Assembly: GCF_947242115.1 (NCBI RefSeq) | Contig: NC_074723.1 | Span: forward strand, 25,318,543-25,382,542 | Direction of reading: 5' to 3' | Length of the DNA stretch: 64,000 bases | Source of the DNA: Biomphalaria glabrata | Taxonomy: Eukaryota; Mollusca; Gastropoda; Planorbidae | Shown: positions 47,320 through 59,240 of the stretch, one piece after another | Layout: each line of letters opens with the position of its first letter | Position numbering within the stretch: the stretch's first letter is position 1 | The notes under the pieces: generated by a model | Databases searched by the model: none | What the model was told of the DNA's origin: nothing | What the model saw: only the letters and a program-made list of their open reading frames with translations | Position numbers and translations under genes: made by a program

Positions 47320-48420
47320 TTTTGCTCACTTGGTTTCGCCTTGCGAGCGAGGTGTGCAGATCTCTTTTTCTCGATGCAAGGTTCCATCAGTGTTTTTGCG
47401 GACCATAAGCTGTAAGTGCTGAGCTGTAGATAGCATTTCTTAATTTCTCCAATCTGATAGATATGTCTTTTTCGTCACTTGTCAATGGGATTGAACTGTT
47501 AAGGAGCGCGCCGAAGAACAGAATTCTCTGGGTCACCTACATGCAGTGCTTTTTTTGTGGCGGTACGCACCTTTTTCAATGTGGGGAAAACTTATTACTT
47601 TTCTTGCATTTTAACGTTTATTATTAATTTATTAGTAGTTAAAAGTTAGGCAATCTATCACTGAGTACCTGCACTTATTTCTTTACAAAAAAAAAAAAAA
47701 AAAGCACTGCCTACACAATTAACGTTAATTCACTTAGTCCTAGCTTTACTGGAAGTGTAAGCCTACTTAAGGAGTATTTTGATTTTGCATATCACTAGCC
47801 AATGGACAGAATCGCAGTTCGCGCAATGACATGAGCGGGTTTGAATGGTACTTTTCAGATCCATCCTCCGAGTGATGCTGAGGTCAAGCTGGTGTTACAT
47901 TATTAAGCATGGGTGCCGCTATCAGACTTCGTGACGTTCCTTGCCAGAAAAGTATGTGTTTGTTATCAGTGCTACAGAACTCAAGTTGCCTTTGGCCATT
48001 GTCATCAATCCTGCCAAAACATGAGGCCCAAAACACTTTGTCCATTGTCATCAATCCTGCCAAAACATGAGGTCCCAAACACTTTGGCCATTGTCATCAA
48101 TCCTGCCAAAGCATGAGGTCCAAAACACTTTGTCCATGCATCGTTTTCACCACCGACTAGAGCATTAAAATCTCCGCTGATGTAGAGGTGCTTGGTTATT
48201 GGGATGTTTCTAATTACATCCTCCAAATCTTGGAAGAATATGTGGTTGTCCTCTACGGTGCAGCAAGGGTTGATAAGTAGGCACAAATGATATTTACTTT
48301 ACCTTGCGGGGATGCAAGTTTCATGTGTACTACCCTTTTATATCTATGGAGAACATCAAAATGCAGGGAAAGAGCTTTTCTTCTTATTGCGTATCCAGCG
48401 CCATGTATTATGGGACTTTT
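47320..48420 (-). mobile_element. LINE endonuclease fragment with tandem duplication
   Basis: The minus strand reads part of an apurinic-type endonuclease: LYISGDFNALVGGENDAWTK, DDNGQRQLEFCSTDN, then HQLDLSITRRMDLKSTIQTR, and a linker near 47330-47530 (LLNSSIPLTSDEKDISIRLE). The GDFNA motif holds a catalytic Asp/Asn pair of this enzyme family. A unit of about 56 bp around CATTGTCATCAATCCTGCCA is present three times at 47996-48120. A hAT MITE (47544-47709) interrupts the fragment. Confidence 0.75.
47544..47709. mobile_element. hAT MITE, CAGTGCTTTTTTT family
   Basis: The left end is CAGTGCTTTTTTTGTGGCGG, the right end the inverse (AAAAAGCACTG). Flanks CCTACATG and CCTACACA form an 8-bp duplication with two mismatches. 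It is inserted in the LINE endonuclease fragment and so is younger than it. Confidence 0.75.
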
Positions 48421-48489
48421 TTTTTATGGTTTCCGTCTGCCAGCGAGCTGGCGAAATAACGAAATGTGGAGATTTACTATTTAGGCGGG

Positions 48490-48720
48490 TTTATAAGGAT
48501 ACAGGAAGATATAGACTAAGTCTAGCACGATGAAAGAAGGGTCCCAAATCGCAGATGCCATACACAACAGTAATAGAAAGAAGAATGAAAGTGCAACGGC
48601 GCCTGGTGATTACAGATGCCCAACCTTTGACCGCAGCTGTGTATCTAGGATTTGCCTTTTTAATCACACAAGAAATTGCAAAGGGAAGAGATTGCCCCTC
48701 AAGATGTAAAAGGCCACAGA
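48490..48720 (+). mobile_element. Non-LTR retrotransposon 3' coding fragment
   Basis: GSQIADAIHNSNRKKNESAT and a Cys/His block (CPTFDRSCVSRICLFNHTRN) identify the C-terminal tail of the same LINE group as 19340-19620. Truncated. Confidence 0.65.
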
Positions 48721-49374
48721 ATGGGTTTGTTAATATATTCCCTCTACACCCTGTGTAACAACCAACATCCTAATTAATTTGATTACCCCTCTTCTACATT
48801 GTATATCGAGCAATAATTCGTATTGCCTCCCTGGCTCATGTTTAATTGAGATTGTTATCTCCCTTGCTTTGTTCTTATATTTATATAGTTATATAGATAT
48901 AACAATCTCTTTAAGCAATTCTATTTTGTCATCATCTCCCCTGTTTGTAAGCACACGCATCTCAATCGAGAGCATCGATAGATGCATGAGCGATGTGTAC
49001 TAATGTATCTACGTTGTATCCGCCTCTTTCAGGTGTCTGCCTACCCCTTCTTAGCAACACCAGCTACTAGTACTTGTTACTAGCCACGTGACAGTGTTCT
49101 AACTGCCTATGTAATACTGCTCACTACAAATACTACGATCACACCTACAATTGCAACTTACTGCATCCTATTGATAGTGCTGCCCATGTTGATCAACTCT
49201 ATATCATTTGTGCTAAGAATGATGATGAAGCATTCTCATTAAGAGACAAGAAGCACCCCCACCCCCATTACTGTAAATTTTAATGTTTGTATCTTACTCT
49301 ATTGCCTGTTTGTTGTGTGCCTGTTTCCGAGTTATCCGTAGTGACCCAGCATATTGCACATTCAAACAATCATC
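48721..49374. other. Unassigned intergenic sequence
   Basis: AT-rich sequence with no gene or repeat that I can name. Confidence 0.4.
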
Positions 49375-49382
49375 CACTAGAC

Positions 49383-49543
49383 CAGAGGCGTAGTGAGGGG
49401 GGAAAGGGGGCACGATGCTCCGGGTGCCACCCTCAGTGGGGCGCCAGAAGCAGCCAATATTTCTATGTGATATTCATGAAAAATGGGGGAGGGCGCCAAG
49501 AATATACTTTGCCCGGGATCACGTTTTGCCCATTACGCCTTTG
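49383..49543. mobile_element. hAT MITE, CAGAGGCGTAGTGAGG family
   Basis: Left end CAGAGGCGTAGTGAGG; reverse complement of right end CAAAGGCGTAATGGGC. Flanks CACTAGAC and CCCTAGAC are an 8-bp duplication with one mismatch, centred on the hAT-preferred CTAGA. Confidence 0.85.
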
Positions 49544-52272
49544 CCCTAGACACCAAACAAGCCACACATACAAGCAGTACACGCCGGTCGTCACAGAGGC
49601 GTTCCAGCTTACGACAATCAGCTAGGAGCTTAACACCGGTAACTATCACTCTCCGTGTTTTTTTTTTCAAGGACATTACTTCAAAGATGGTGACCTCTCC
49701 AATGCTGGGGGGGGGGGAGGGAATAGCCTGGGCGGTAAATTTGCTAGGGATGGGCTGACTATTAACCTATTTTTGGGGTTTGATTTGTGGGCAGCATGGC
49801 GTGTCCTCACACCAATGATCCATGACTACCTCACATCTTAGGGCCAATACCTCCTCCGAGACCCTTGCATGAAGCTTCACAGCCTCAGATTCATCTGTCA
49901 CCACGAGGAGGTACTGCATAGGACCTGCTGTGGAGAGGCTATGTAATGGTAATAGAGACATACCAATTGCTCCCCTTTCACAGGTGCTAGCCAGCAGTGG
50001 CAACAAGTTAAGCTACCACACTAGACGCTTCATACAGCCTTTAGACGACCGTAATGTGTACATAATTATGTCAATAGATGTTATTTCAATGACGTTATTC
50101 ATAATTGTTTTGTCTAGTGCTTAACCGAGTTAGACTGATCTAGGTAAGATATGCAATTATAAATATTCATGTAGTCGCATGTAGATATAGTTCATTTTGT
50201 CATATAGTTGATTTGGGCTATAGTCCATTGTTGGTTTGTTTAGCCTATTGATATGCTTGCATGATTAGAAAAGGTACGTCTCAAAATGAACAAATAAACT
50301 ATCTTAGCTCGTCTCAAAATATAGAGCCAGAAACTCCGTTGCTTATTATTATAGTCTATTATCTGTTTTATCCTTACATCATTATTACTTTTATGTTTTT
50401 TATTTTGATTAACGGTTGGATTTTCTTTTTAATCCATGCGTTGCTACTTTAATTATCCCTGTTCAAGTTAGCACCATTGTTTCTGTCCCCATTCGTTTGC
50501 ACATTTACACCAGCCTCTATCCTCATTCGCTCCACTCGTATTTGTACTTTCTTGTCTACAACTTCTCTTCTCTCTCTCTGCATTCCATCTCTAAAGCTCT
50601 GCCTCTTCTCTAGGCTTTTCTGCTTCTCTAACCTTCTCACACACTAGCTGTTCTGCCTCCTTAATTCTTTCTTTCTCTAAGCGTTCTGCCACATATTCAG
50701 TTCCTTGCCGCCTAGTTCTAGCTCCGTCTTAGCCTCTGAAAACCATTTTTTAAAAAGTCTCTCAGGTCGTAACCTGAAGCAGTTGTTTGTTTAGTAAATT
50801 ACAGTACCTTCTACACCAACAAATGTCAATACTCTTACCTGTTTTCAGCCAATCACCTACTCGAGCTCAACTCTGCTTCGCAGCTTCACTGTATCTCTAT
50901 ATCAATAGTTTGATCACAATTTATCATCGAGAATAATATTACCGTCTATATTAAGTCTAGACTGTAGACCCTTGGCATATAGATCATCAGCTGGTAGTTC
51001 TACGGTCAATCTACTATATTTAAAGACGAATTACATATTATTTTCAAATCGCTATTGGTACCAGTATGTAGGCCTACCATCTGACCCGACTGACTTAATT
51101 ATTCTGTGTGACACACACACTTAAACACCCAAGTGTTACTCTACACGAGACACTGGTAAATGGACCAACTTGTCTATTTAAGAACACTAGAATATTTCAT
51201 GGGTAATCAGGCTTCTCCTCGATGCCCCCCCCCGCCCAATCTTGTCTAAATTATGCTAGATCTAAATTATCGCTTACCTATTTTCTCAGTCAGATGCGTG
51301 TTTATAATGTAAATTATACTATGATAATGTATATACTCAGCTAAGATAAGCACTACAATCTTGTAAATTTGAAAGAGACTTTCGTCTAAAAGCAAGACTG
51401 AAGACAGGAGTATTATAGAACACTAGTCGACCCACGGCATAGCATACGCGCTATTTTTCACGGCCGGCCTTAGGCCACTGCAACCTATGCGACGGCAGTG
51501 GACCCCACACTTTCATAGGACTTACACTAATGCTAAATGTAAGTTATTAAATTTAACCATTTTAGAACTTAAACAAATTTCCCGCGGCCTCCTGATTTAC
51601 CAGCAGCTCCTGGAATTCTCCTGAAATTGCAAAAAAAAAATACGAAAAAGTCCTGAAAATCTCCGGAAATTATTAAAATCTTTTGAAAACGCATACAAAT
51701 CTCCTGAAATATATAGACAAAAATTGTCATTTTGGGGTGTCATTCAATATGGAAAACGCCAATCCTACGCCCGATAAAAAAAAAACGGCATAATGTGTGA
51801 GCAGGTCAGGAGTGGCGCTTCTGAGTGAGGCCTTTTTGTTATCTGCTGCTCAACATTTATTCATTTTTTTCAGTAGGCAGCTCTACTGGGTGGGTCCAAT
51901 CTGTGCACCTCGGTCTGAGACCAAGGGGCTAGAGTCGCCTAAGCAACCAGACAGCACAATTAAACTAAACTAAACTAATCTAGCTAACTAAAAGAACAAA
52001 CTAAACTAAATTTATAAAACAAAACTTATATACACTTTATTTACAACAAACTTACAAAGCAATAAAAATGTAGATGAATACGAAAATAAAAATAAACTTT
52101 ACAGAAACAACTAAATAAACTTAGAAATAAACAACTAATCCACCTGAATATACCACTACAAACACTAATAAGAAACCCAAATGTCTAACTATCTTTACTA
52201 GATTACACCTAAAAATACCAACACTAAACACAACAGTACAGCAGACAGCTTAACTGTGGCAGTAATCTATAC
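49544..52272. other. Intergenic, mostly unassigned
   Basis: The stretch 49780-50040 is less AT-rich than its neighbours and may be an old repeat. 51425-51530 carries ACTAGTCGACCCACGGCATA-type sequence that I suspect is a dispersed repeat. No gene is supported. Confidence 0.35.
50440..50740 (-). other. Charged-helix coding trace, possibly element-derived
   Basis: The minus strand has Arg/Glu/Lys-rich helical text (RRLEKQKSLEKRQSF) like the charged N-terminal helices of some retroelement structural proteins. There are no LTRs nearby and the evidence is weak. Confidence 0.2.
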
Positions 52273-54101
52273 TGTAATAACTTAAGTGAGGCAACTCAAC
52301 GAGGACATAGACGTTTATTTACATAGAGACATGACAAACACAAAGGGCATCTGCCTTGAGTACAGCATCTCCATATTGGCTCTCTAGACTTGGGCGGAAA
52401 TCGTTTGTCTCTCATGTCAACATCCGACTTGTTTAGTCACTGATAGTGCGCACCTTCTTTCTGCACTATCTTGGATGGCGGTGCGCATGGCAAAGTCATA
52501 ACATTGCCCCCGTCTTAGCACTTTTCGTCCCGAAAAGTAACACTGCAGCTGAGGTTTGACAGTTCAGGTGGAGGTCGATCAGTGGGAGCCACAGGCGGCA
52601 GGGAGCGTGTTCCCCACGAGGCCATCCGCATTGTTTTCCTCCAGTGCCGCTTTCTCTTTCTCCAGTTGACCAGGCTGTTGTTGCGATAATGACGTGGCCG
52701 TTTGCCACACAAAGAGATAGGGTCGAGCACTGTTTTCTTCAGCACAGCCGTTGATCGGACACGCTGTCTCAGCAGACCTTCCCGACAGACGCCTCTCAAG
52801 GGAGCTGCAGGTTCGCTTGCAGGCACGTTGCAAGCAAAGTCCAATGCACCGCAGTCATCCTCAGACAACAGTCTTACGTCCAGAAGATAAGTCTCTTCAG
52901 GTTCAAGTGGAAAATGTCTTCCTCTTGACAGCTCAGATTTAGAGTGGTTTGATTGACATTCATCTATGCCAATGTCGATGATGATGGTAGAAGTACATAT
53001 GCCCTGTTGGTGGTTTTCTTGGCATCTAAATTCTATGTAATGCGCCGCACGTACAGTTCATGCTAAACCTCTGGATGCAGTTGTCAAGCTTCGAATTTCC
53101 CTCGTGAGCACCGACAGATAGGCAGAGGTCTTTAAGGTCCATAGCAACAGGCTTGAACGCAGATCCAACGTTGTCTTGCTCCGTCCGGCTCATTGAGGTA
53201 CTGGTAACAGGTACAACAGGAACAAACGCTTCAGGCACGTAACAGACTTCAGTTAAGGTACTGGTAACAGGTACAACAGAATCAAACGCTTCAGGCACGT
53301 AACAGTCTTCAGTTTCTTCATTTGTCACTTTCCGTTCGATTCGGTACATCTTGTTGAGATCATCACAGCAATCGTTGTCACGTTTCTCGTCTTGAAAGTC
53401 ACAACCACAAGACTTGCCCACAACACAGACACAGACGGCGCTCCAATTCCCAGCGTCTCCGTCACCACTGTTTGTGCAGCCACAGTCTTGAGCACGCAAC
53501 TTCATTACCAACGAGTCTACAGGCAACTGCTCCTTTACCAACGAGTCTACTCGAGACACCATTTTATCTACCCTTTTCCCCATACTGTTAATTTGTTCGC
53601 ACATTGCATCAATACCTTCATTTATCTTGCCAATAAGCTCATGAATCTCCGATTTAATTTCAAATAAGTAGGTATCTGGATCTTCGTCTTCATCTATCAA
53701 GGCTTGCCGGAGACGAGCTGTAAGCACCTCCTTGGTACCACCAATTATCTCATATCGGTAACGAAGTTCCTTCCTAAGCTCTCTAACCGAGAGTTGGTCT
53801 AATTGTTTCAAATCTGCCATTGTAAATCCTACCTCCTCTCGTTGAGTTGCCTATAATCCCACTTCTGACAACCAATGTAAAAAGTGAGGCAACTCAACGA
53901 GGACATAGACGTTTATTTACATAGAGACATGACAAACACAAAGGGCATCTGCCTTGAGTACAGCATCTCCATATTGGCTCTCTAGACTTGGGCGGAAATC
54001 GTTTGTGTCTCATGTCAACATCCGACTTGTTTAGTCACTGATAGTGCGCACCTTCTTTCTGCACTATCTTGGATGGCGGTGCGCATGGCAAAGTCATAAC
54101 A
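52273..54101 (-). mobile_element. Short LTR retroelement, second family (non-autonomous)
   Basis: On the minus strand the 5' LTR is 54101-53876 and the 3' LTR 52503-52273 (226 and 231 bp). Both start TGTTATGAC and end TTACA. The 4-bp target duplication GTAT flanks it (plus-strand ATAC at 54102-54105 and 52269-52272). The primer site at 53874-53856, TGGTTGTCAGAAGTGGGAT, resembles the tRNA-Leu type. A polypurine tract (GACGGGGGCAA) abuts the 3' LTR. The LTRs are nearly identical, so it is young. The interior, about 1.4 kb, encodes a SAP-domain protein and shows no recognisable enzyme domain. Confidence 0.85.
53026..53820 (-). CDS. SAP-domain protein of the second LTR element
   Basis: An open frame of 264 codons begins about 35 bp after the primer site. 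Residues 8-43 (QLSVRELRKELRYRYEIIGG, then TKEVLTARLRQAL) are a SAP motif. EDEDPDTYLFEIK follows, matching the protein at 5835-6573. Residues about 55-95 are predicted coiled coil (INEGIDAMCEQINSMGKRVD). A Cys-rich middle and a 20-residue tandem repeat (CYVPEAF-VPVTST) follow, coded near 53196-53315 with a 60-bp period. The role is unknown; its position corresponds to Gag. Confidence 0.6.
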   Translation of the reverse strand: MADLKQLDQLSVRELRKELRYRYEIIGGTKEVLTARLRQALIDEDEDPDTYLFEIKSEIHELIGKINEGIDAMCEQINSMGKRVDKMVSRVDSLVKEQLPVDSLVMKLRAQDCGCTNSGDGDAGNWSAVCVCVVGKSCGCDFQDEKRDNDCCDDLNKMYRIERKVTNEETEDCYVPEAFDSVVPVTSTLTEVCYVPEAFVPVVPVTSTSMSRTEQDNVGSAFKPVAMDLKDLCLSVGAHEGNSKLDNCIQRFSMNCTCGALHRI

Positions 54102-54105
54102 ATAC

Positions 54106-55140
54106 TAATAAAGGCAGTAGCTATTGCAGACAGTAAGCTACTAGCAACAGTAAAGCAGATCTACAGCAGACAGGCAGCAGGCAGCTATAATGGCAGTACT
54201 ATAGCATTAATGGCAGTACTATAGCAGTAATGGCAGTAAGACAGTAGAAATAACGACAGGAATTATAGCCTGCAATTATACAAAATAAAAAAACATAAGA
54301 CATATGAAAAATATATAAAATAATGATAATAATCATTATAATGGACTAGATCTAGACTAACACACACTCAAAACAATCTACGCAGGTAATAACAATCACC
54401 TTCATTTGGCTAATAAAAGCCATACATATTCAAGTCAAAGTCTAAGCCACAACCCACATTGGGCCAGACAACAATAACATAAATCTAAGTCTAGGCTCAA
54501 CAAACTGAACAAAGCCGCAATGACAGCGATGCTTAGGACGCAGCCATCTTTTACATTAAAAAGTAGGACAAACTGCCAACTTAATAGAGTGGTTATCCAA
54601 GCAATAAAATATTAATAAAAATACATAGGGAACATAAAATAATAAAATATTTCAAATAGACAGAAGTATAGAAAAACAATAAGGGGATCATTAAGGATGG
54701 CGCAAGGGGGTGACGCTACCCAAGTCTACGGAACTTCCGGTTCCATCAGAGGCAATCCTGGCTAATTAACTAGCCAGTGATGTCACTCCACTAATCAGTC
54801 TACATCTAGACTATAACAGTAGATGTAGGAATAACTAATACAAATACAAACTAAAGAAGTAAAAATAAAAACATTTTCCAACCTACAGGCGGTCCCAGCT
54901 GAAATTACACACAAGAAAATAACTATACAGGCACCACTACCAGCACTGACCACTGGTCCAGACAAAAGAGAGCTCAACGTGGTTCCGGAGCTAACTATAA
55001 CTGGTCAGCGCGAACATATCGGAGAGCATGACGTCACGCTAATTACCTAAAACTAAACTGGACTACTGATTTCCCTAATTTGTACCTAGCCGTACGCTAT
55101 AATAAGTAATAAGTAAGTTGCGCTATAATAAAATCTAGCA
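54106..55140. other. Intergenic sequence with small tandem repeat
   Basis: AATGGCAGTACTATAGCA-type units of about 20 bp repeat near 54199-54245. The rest is unassigned. Confidence 0.4.
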
Positions 55141-55655
55141 AATTACTAATCTTATCTTATCTTATCTTATATAATACAGACGTTACTTCAAAAAAGAAGA
55201 TGATTACGTCCTACGCGTCATGCATTTAGTCATGCATATTAACCAATGACTTAAATTCTGCTAAGTCACTGGTTTTCCTGGCTAGCTCAGGCAACCCATT
55301 CCATGCTCTAATAGCACTAGGGAAGAAGGAGTATTTGTACAAATTTGTCCTAGCATATGGGACGAGGAATGTGCCTTTATCTTTGTGTCTTTCAGAGTAT
55401 TTTATTAAATTTTGTTTTTGTATTTGAAGATTATGGTTCAGTGTTTTATGTATTATTTCTACTTTACTTTTGAGCCTTCTGTCCTGAAGGCTTTCTAAAT
55501 TTAGTGATTTTACTAAAGGTGTTACTCTAGTCAAATGTGAATATTCGTTTGTTATGAATCGCACTGCTCTATTTTGTGTCTGTTCTAGTTTCTTAATGTT
55601 TTCTTGAGTTGAGGGGTCCCAAACAGAGGATGCATATTCTATTATTGGCACGGAC
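55141..55655 (-). mobile_element. LINE 3' part, AAGAT-tailed family, copy 3
   Basis: The minus strand holds an uninterrupted C-terminal frame (55651-55226, 141 codons): [54 protein letters not shown]. This is the C-terminal end of a Jockey/CR1-like reverse transcriptase. The 3' end carries ATATAAGATAAGATAAGAT. The copy is 5'-truncated but looks young. Confidence 0.88.
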
Positions 55656-56366
55656 TACACAACATTATATACCAAATTAAACAGCATTAAAAAGAAAATC
55701 TTAAAATTTAATTTTACAAAAATACAAAAAGGAAGATAAAAAGTTATTTCTATTCTAAACTCATATGGGGGCTCTATACCGTTTACAGACCTGCACATAA
55801 ACTGATATTAAAAAATAACAACGAATCCAACACTTATGTCAAAGACAAAAATAAGCAGAACTAATCAGGGACAAAAATAGGAAAGAACATCCACAGCTCT
55901 AATGCTAGTTAACTATTTTAAAAACTACTTTTCCTCTACGAGTAAAACACAAATAACAGAAAAAGACTAAAACTAGCAGAAAGTTATAAATAGCGGCAAC
56001 TACAAAATACTCAGCACTGAACTATATAAACTATAAAGACACTAAATTACAAACATCTTAGCCCAGGCCTATATAAATTACAAATTAAAATAAAGATAAA
56101 ATTAGGTCAAAAATTAGATCTAGGATCGCCAGCTCACAAATGCAATACTTAATTTTTATAAATGTGAATGTTCTCTCAGTTATTCCTTGACAGGTCTTCA
56201 ACAATACCTAGTAATCTCTATTCAAAATCTGTTAAGGCCGCCAAAAAAAGCAACATAGAGTCTATCAAATATTTGTACATTAACTTAAGAAGCCGACGAT
56301 CAAGAGAATAGCACATGTTGTCTGGTCTAGCACATGTTGTCTGGTCTAGCACATGTTCTTTTGGTA
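55656..56366. other. Intergenic sequence
   Basis: AT-rich. A 19-bp unit starting GCACATGTTGTCTGG repeats about 2.5 times at 56311-56358. No gene is seen. Confidence 0.4.
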
Positions 56367-56610
56367 AGTGTTTTCATTGTATTTCCAACTCTTCCTTGCT
56401 CTTTGCTTCTTATAAATGCTATGTTATGTTTAGAAACATCGTTGTGAGACCCATTTACCGGACACCTTGACACCTAATGGAGGAAACAAAAAAGACAAAG
56501 CTTTACAAGGAAGACAGAAAAAAAAAACAAGACAAATTGAACTTAAAAAACTAGACTTACAAAGTATGTATTAAAATATTAGTAGATCATATGCTGTAAA
56601 ATTAAATATA
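56367..56610 (+). repeat. Unnamed dispersed repeat A, copy 2
   Basis: Matches 2081-2333 in the same orientation; see that entry for shared words. Confidence 0.6.
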
Positions 56611-57949
56611 ATGTTTATTATATAGAGGTAGGTAAGACTAAGTGACTTTTTAAACCAGTTTATCAATCACGAAAAAAAAAAAACAAGAAAAACATTTAAA
56701 AATTATTTTTTTTTAAAAAGACGACACCTTCATTATACAAATTCAAATATAATAAAATAAGTAAAGAAAAAGTAAAACATGTTTTGGTTCAATTCGGGTA
56801 TCGAGACTGTGACATCGTAAGCTGCCAAAAATATGGACAGCTGATTGCAAAAAAGACTAACGATTATCCTAGAAATTTAACAGTTGATGTATATCGCCGA
56901 GAAAAGAATTACTAGCTCGTTGGCTACACGTGGAAAACTCTAATTTGACCGTTATCATTTTTTTAGTATGAAATGAAATAAATTTGGCAAGAGATCTATA
57001 TCTAGGATTCTAAGTCTAGATCCAACATTGGTTTTGAAAGAACTATCGCGAACGGGAATTTCCGAATGTAAGGCTTTATTGATTCAAGAGTTTAATAAAG
57101 GAAAAATCTGCGCATCATCTTTTAAGTCTAGACATGGAACTATACTAATGGAACAACAGCTCCTAGTTTTTACTAGGGGAGTGCCGTCGCGCATCATTTT
57201 CACGCATGGTGCAATATGGAGAAATTCAGGAGGATGCAAAAGAAGAAATTTACTCCTCCAGTCACTTGGACTGACCTTCAATGAGAGTAAAACTTTCCTA
57301 CGCTTTATTTTATTAGATCTCTAAAAACTTCATCCATTTTCTCACAATGTTTTGTGATTTATAAAATTTTCCTGAATAAGGGATCGTCACAAAAGTTATT
57401 TTTTTAAGGCCACCCCATTAAAATAGCTGTTTTCAGTACTTTCACATTTGGGTATTTTACACAAAATCTGGATATTTTTTTATGTACATTAAATCATTAT
57501 CATCTGTCCCGCGTAACTAAATCCTCCACTTTTCCCGGTCACCAATGTTCTTAACAAGAGAGAGAGGCTGGTCCATTATTTGCGTAGTCCAGCCAGCTTT
57601 TCTTCTGACAAACCATTTTTCGTTTATTCTCTTAAAGGATATTTTTTTAAAAGTTAGTCTTACAAAATACAATTCCAAACCAACTCATGCAGTTATCGTC
57701 TTTTCACAGTAGGAGGAGTCATCCTTTTTGCCAGCCAGAGTGTTAATTGGCAAAAGTAAAAAATTCATTATTTTAATTTTTTTAGTAAATATTCACAACT
57801 ATATCTTTTATATAATAATATATTTTTTTAATAATAATATCTTTTATATAGACATGCTTTAATATATCTAATAAATGATTAACGCGGCCCTACCAATATG
57901 GGTATATTAATACTTAAATCTGGGTATTTTAAATTTCGAATGCGCATTT
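56611..57949. other. Unassigned intergenic sequence
   Basis: An open stretch at 57028-57324 has no family resemblance and no splice context that convinces me. The part at 57505-57620 may be an old repeat. No gene is supported. Confidence 0.35.
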
Positions 57950-59240
57950 TTAAAAAACCGAACTTATCTATAGATCTCTTATATCTAGAATAATCTAGAT
58001 CTACAACACCCAGACTTAGACTATGGTTCTAGATCTATTTAAAAGATATTTTTTTAAAAATAACTCAACAGATCTAATAAAGTCATGATTTCCACTCTAT
58101 TTTCTCTAGATCTAGACCATACATGAGGTCAATATGAATGTTTATAGATCTAGTATCTAGTCTACGTCTAGAACTCAGATCTATCGATCATCATCATGAC
58201 TATAGTATAGTATAGTTGACTATAGACTGAGACTCTACTATAGTCTATAGACTGTATTATACTGTAACTGTATTACTAGTATTATATTAGTGTATAGTGA
58301 CGGTAATTATAGTCACTATAATCAATAGTGTATTGCCTGTAGATCTAGTACCTGTACTAATATTAGTAGATGTAGATCTATAATAATAATACTTTTTAAT
58401 AGTAGAAAGTAGATTTATAATCTATCTAATCTAGATCTAAATCTAGACTTCACTTTCACATCACATGATTATTGATACAGACAGTGAATGAAACGAATGC
58501 AGTGATTATATTTAATATATTATAGTTTATACTGACTTATAGCTCTACCAGTTGATTATCATCATCATCATCTGAGGTCATCTCGAATAATAATCTAGAC
58601 TAGTATGTCAATGTCTCTATTAAAATAATTAATATCATCAGCCATATATCATTTTAAATATTAAAATAGTAGACATAGATTTCTATATTATAAATAGATA
58701 GATTAGATCTGATCTATAAAATATAATTTTACAAACTTTAGAAATGATTGATTTTATTTTTAATTGATCAGCCTTCTAGACTAGATCTAGCATCTCTAGC
58801 TAGACTCTAACCTGTAGTTTGTAGATCTTGGAATTGGATCGAAATTCACCTTCCTAAATTGTCTCTAAAGTCTGTAGCTGATTTGAGAGGCCCAACGAGG
58901 CAAGAGTCTATTACTATTAGTACTCTAGGCTGTCTCTTGATCTATCTAGTAGGCCTACTTAGTTAGTGCATTAGCCTTAGCCATAGTGTAGTCAAATCTT
59001 GACAACTAGTCTTCTAGATCTAAGCTTCTAGAATAATTAGATCTAAATCCAGTTTAGATTTAGAATATAAAAGTATTTTACTAGCTAAAATACTAAATCT
59101 ACTGATCTAAATTCTAGATAGATATACAATATATAGATCCAGTTTAGATTTGGAATATAAAAATATTTACTAGCTAAAATTCTAAATCTACTGATCTATA
59201 CTTAATATTTTAGATATTATATGACATCTACAAAAATTAT
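57950..59240. repeat. Long AGATCT/TCTAGA island
   Basis: About 1.3 kb dense in AGATCT, CTAGATCTA and TCTAGA with TAGTATAGTATAG-like runs near 58200-58270. A direct duplication occurs at 59048-59110 and 59138-59200 (ATCCAGTTTAGATTT-GAATAT, then ACTAGCTAAAAT-CTAAATC). Confidence 0.6.

Noticed and set aside
57028-57324. 98-codon open frame
   Set aside because: No family resemblance, no convincing splice sites, and an antisense frame is equally open.
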